NCBI GenBank assembly: GCA_013398275.1
Contig: VZSE01002491.1
Span: forward strand, 1,488,001 to 1,552,000
Length of the DNA: 64,000 nucleotides
Reading direction: 5' to 3'
DNA from: Promerops cafer
Lineage: Eukaryota > Chordata > Aves > Passeriformes > Nectariniidae
Positions 62,201 through 64,000 of the stretch are shown in pieces. The notes under the pieces are model-generated. The model was not told where the DNA came from, made no database searches, and worked only from the letters and a program-made list of their open reading frames with translations. The translations under genes were made by a program, and so were the position numbers. The first letter of the stretch is position 1; every line of letters starts with the position of its first letter.

Positions 62201-64000
62201 GTATTTGAGAGGCTCACTCAATTGTGTGCAAGGAGCAACTCTGGCCTCAAAACATATGGACTTGCTTCTTCAGGAGTTTGCTAAACCAGACCAGAGACAT
62301 GCAGAGAAAGAGGTTTCTACCAACCCAGCCTGCCAGCCCAGCTCAGCAGCACTCAAAGTAATCATCTCCAGAAAAAGGAAAAGAGTTTATGTGCTGTGGC
62401 CCACAAGGGACTTGGCTTTGCTGGCACGTCTTTGTGTACACACACTGAACATGGGTGGAGGGTAAAGCAGGGGAGTGGGAACTAGAGTGCAGACTTGTAC
62501 CTAAATAAAGTAAATGAGTGAACTCTGTTTACCTGGAGCTGCCAGACAAAAGCAATGGCAAAAGTCTTTGGCTCATTACCAGTGCCTGTGACAACATGCA
62601 GAGTTTACTAATATGGCAGATGTAGACCTAATGAGTTAATAGTAAACAATACATTGTGAAGTCACTCCTGCCAAGATGTGGGCAAGTGTTTGTTCCTTTT
62701 ATTTTTGCCAAAAACATAACTTGAGGTTGATAACTCTGATTGTTTTGTTTCCCCTTCATTTACTCTGATAATATTGTTTCCTTGGTAGAGCCAGATTTAC
62801 CCCTTGTCCAGTTCTCTTTACATCCATCTCCATTCTGACAACACCTTTGCTGCTGTTTCCTTCCATGGGTTTTCCCCTTGGGGAATCTGAAGGGGATCTT
62901 TTGTGCAAAGCCTGGATTTAATAGGGAACCTTGGTTCTGGAAATGCAGGTCTGTATGGAAACCAGCCTTAGCTGACAGTTGCAAGGAGGCGTTCAAAATC
63001 TTCCCTTTGGACTCAGATGTGTGGCCATCCCTTCCAGCCCTGCAAGGCCTTTGTGGATGCAGCCTTCAGCCTGAGTCTTGGTAGCACAGTCACAGCCAAA
63101 TGCAGAGCCCTCATGGTGCTGTACCTTCGCAATGCATGGGGCATGAGACGAGGAGAGCAGGAACACACACAGTAATCCCAGATTTGATGCTGATTTATGG
63201 TCAGATGTTGTGCAACCTGTCTCTGAGGCTGGGAGATTCTTCCTGCCAAGGGAGGGCACTCCCAGCAGGTATGTGGGGTAGACAAATAGGAGTGTTAGCA
63301 TAAGTATTAAGGGCAGCTGGCAAGGGAAGTAGGGCAGAACAAAAGAGCTCCTGATTCAAAGCCTTTACATACTCCTTTCTACTACAGATAAACACCTGTT
63401 TCTACCCTTGAAGTATGTGACTCTATTCAAGAAAAAAAAAAAAATAACAAGTGTATGAGTACCCTTCACCCAAGCTAGGATTCAAACCTTAAACTGGGTG
63501 GTGAAAGCTTTTTTTTTTAAATTTTGCATTATGTACCTCTGTTTTTCTTCATATTAAATCTAAATTTGCCTGACACACAGCATCACCCTCTCTTACCTAA
63601 GGCAGTTCAAGGATGCTGAATGTTGTTCAAAGCACCTTGAAACCATCCAAACATCTCTTCAATAGTTTTTTTCTTTGTACTGCCACATTTCTATTCTTCT
63701 GAAACTTCAGATTTGTGTTGCGAGACCTGACATTTTCAAGTGAACTTTTTATCTTCTCATTTCATTGTGTCTGCTGAAGTTTCAGTTCTAGCATGTTTTT
63801 AGCCAAGTGGTGTTCAGCTTTTTTTTTCATAAGGAGAGCACATGAGAGTGTCAGCAGCACAGCAGCTGCTAGGTAGAGCTGGCTGGATTATCTTGTCAAC
63901 TTATGCAACCAGCCCTACAATATGAATCATGTTCTTGTCTGGACCACGCAAGTACAAGTGTCATCTCTTGACCAATCTGTGTTTTGACTCAAGCAGATGT
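59291..64000. other. intergenic region upstream of SLC15A1
   Basis: No supported gene. It has one CR1 fragment (59,445-59,625), a short (ATTC)n near 61,809-61,824 and A or T runs. The longest frame, 61,902-62,465 (+, 187 codons), has no recognisable domain. By human gene order the next gene should be DOCK9; I found no exon of it. Confidence 0.65.
59445..59625 (+). repeat. CR1 LINE 3'-end fragment
   Basis: Contains GGAAGTGTTCAAGGCCAGGC, TGGATGGGGCTTCAAGCAAC, CTGGTCTAGTGGAAGTTGTC and CCAACCCAAACCATTCTGTA, the normal CR1 3' order, followed by a diverged tail. Confidence 0.9.

Noticed and set aside
61902..62465. 187-codon plus-strand frame as a gene upstream of SLC15A1
   Set aside because: No recognisable domain, promoter or splice-linked exon. 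It may be chance; DOCK9, the expected neighbour, should be on the minus strand.

Overview
This is vertebrate nuclear DNA from a bird, most likely a songbird. The evidence is one neighbourhood of two multi-exon genes on the minus strand with canonical GT/AG introns, many CR1 LINE fragments in both orientations, and ERV-type LTRs whose ends (TGT...GGTTT and AACCACAACA-like) resemble the LTR families common in passerines. There are no bacterial features, tRNA or rRNA genes, or CRISPR arrays.

Layout, left to right. (1) About 1-15,800 is the 5' part of STK24 (MST3 kinase) on the minus strand. The first coding exon is at 15,244-15,285 inside a CpG island. The second, with the kinase glycine-rich loop and catalytic lysine, is at 2,496-2,726. 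The rest of the gene lies off the left edge. (2) About 15,900-30,600 is intergenic DNA with CR1 fragments, the largest at 26,440-27,800, a CTCF-like site and an unexplained GC-rich patch at 29,880-30,170. (3) 31,295-58,847 is a complete, intact SLC15A1 (PEPT1, the intestinal proton-coupled di/tripeptide transporter) on the minus strand. I resolved 23 coding exons; they join in frame to 710 codons plus a stop, close to the 708 residues of human PEPT1. Its introns hold two LTR elements (one contains a 73-base assembly gap), a CR1 copy and a 154-bp tandem duplication. (4) About 58,550-59,290 is the SLC15A1 CpG-island promoter. From there to 64,000 is intergenic DNA with one CR1 fragment. In human chromosome 13 the order is STK24, SLC15A1, DOCK9, all on one strand, so the right edge probably approaches the 3' end of DOCK9, but I see no DOCK9 exon.

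The two genes are neighbours by conserved synteny and not by function: one is a cytosolic STE20-type kinase, the other an apical membrane transporter. The most unusual object is in SLC15A1 intron 9. An LTR lying antisense to the gene is interrupted by about 350 bp of GC-rich, gene-leader-like DNA ending in a 52-codon ORF that I could not identify. A second LTR, in intron 21, lies in the sense direction and carries a polyadenylation signal just upstream of the last two transporter exons.
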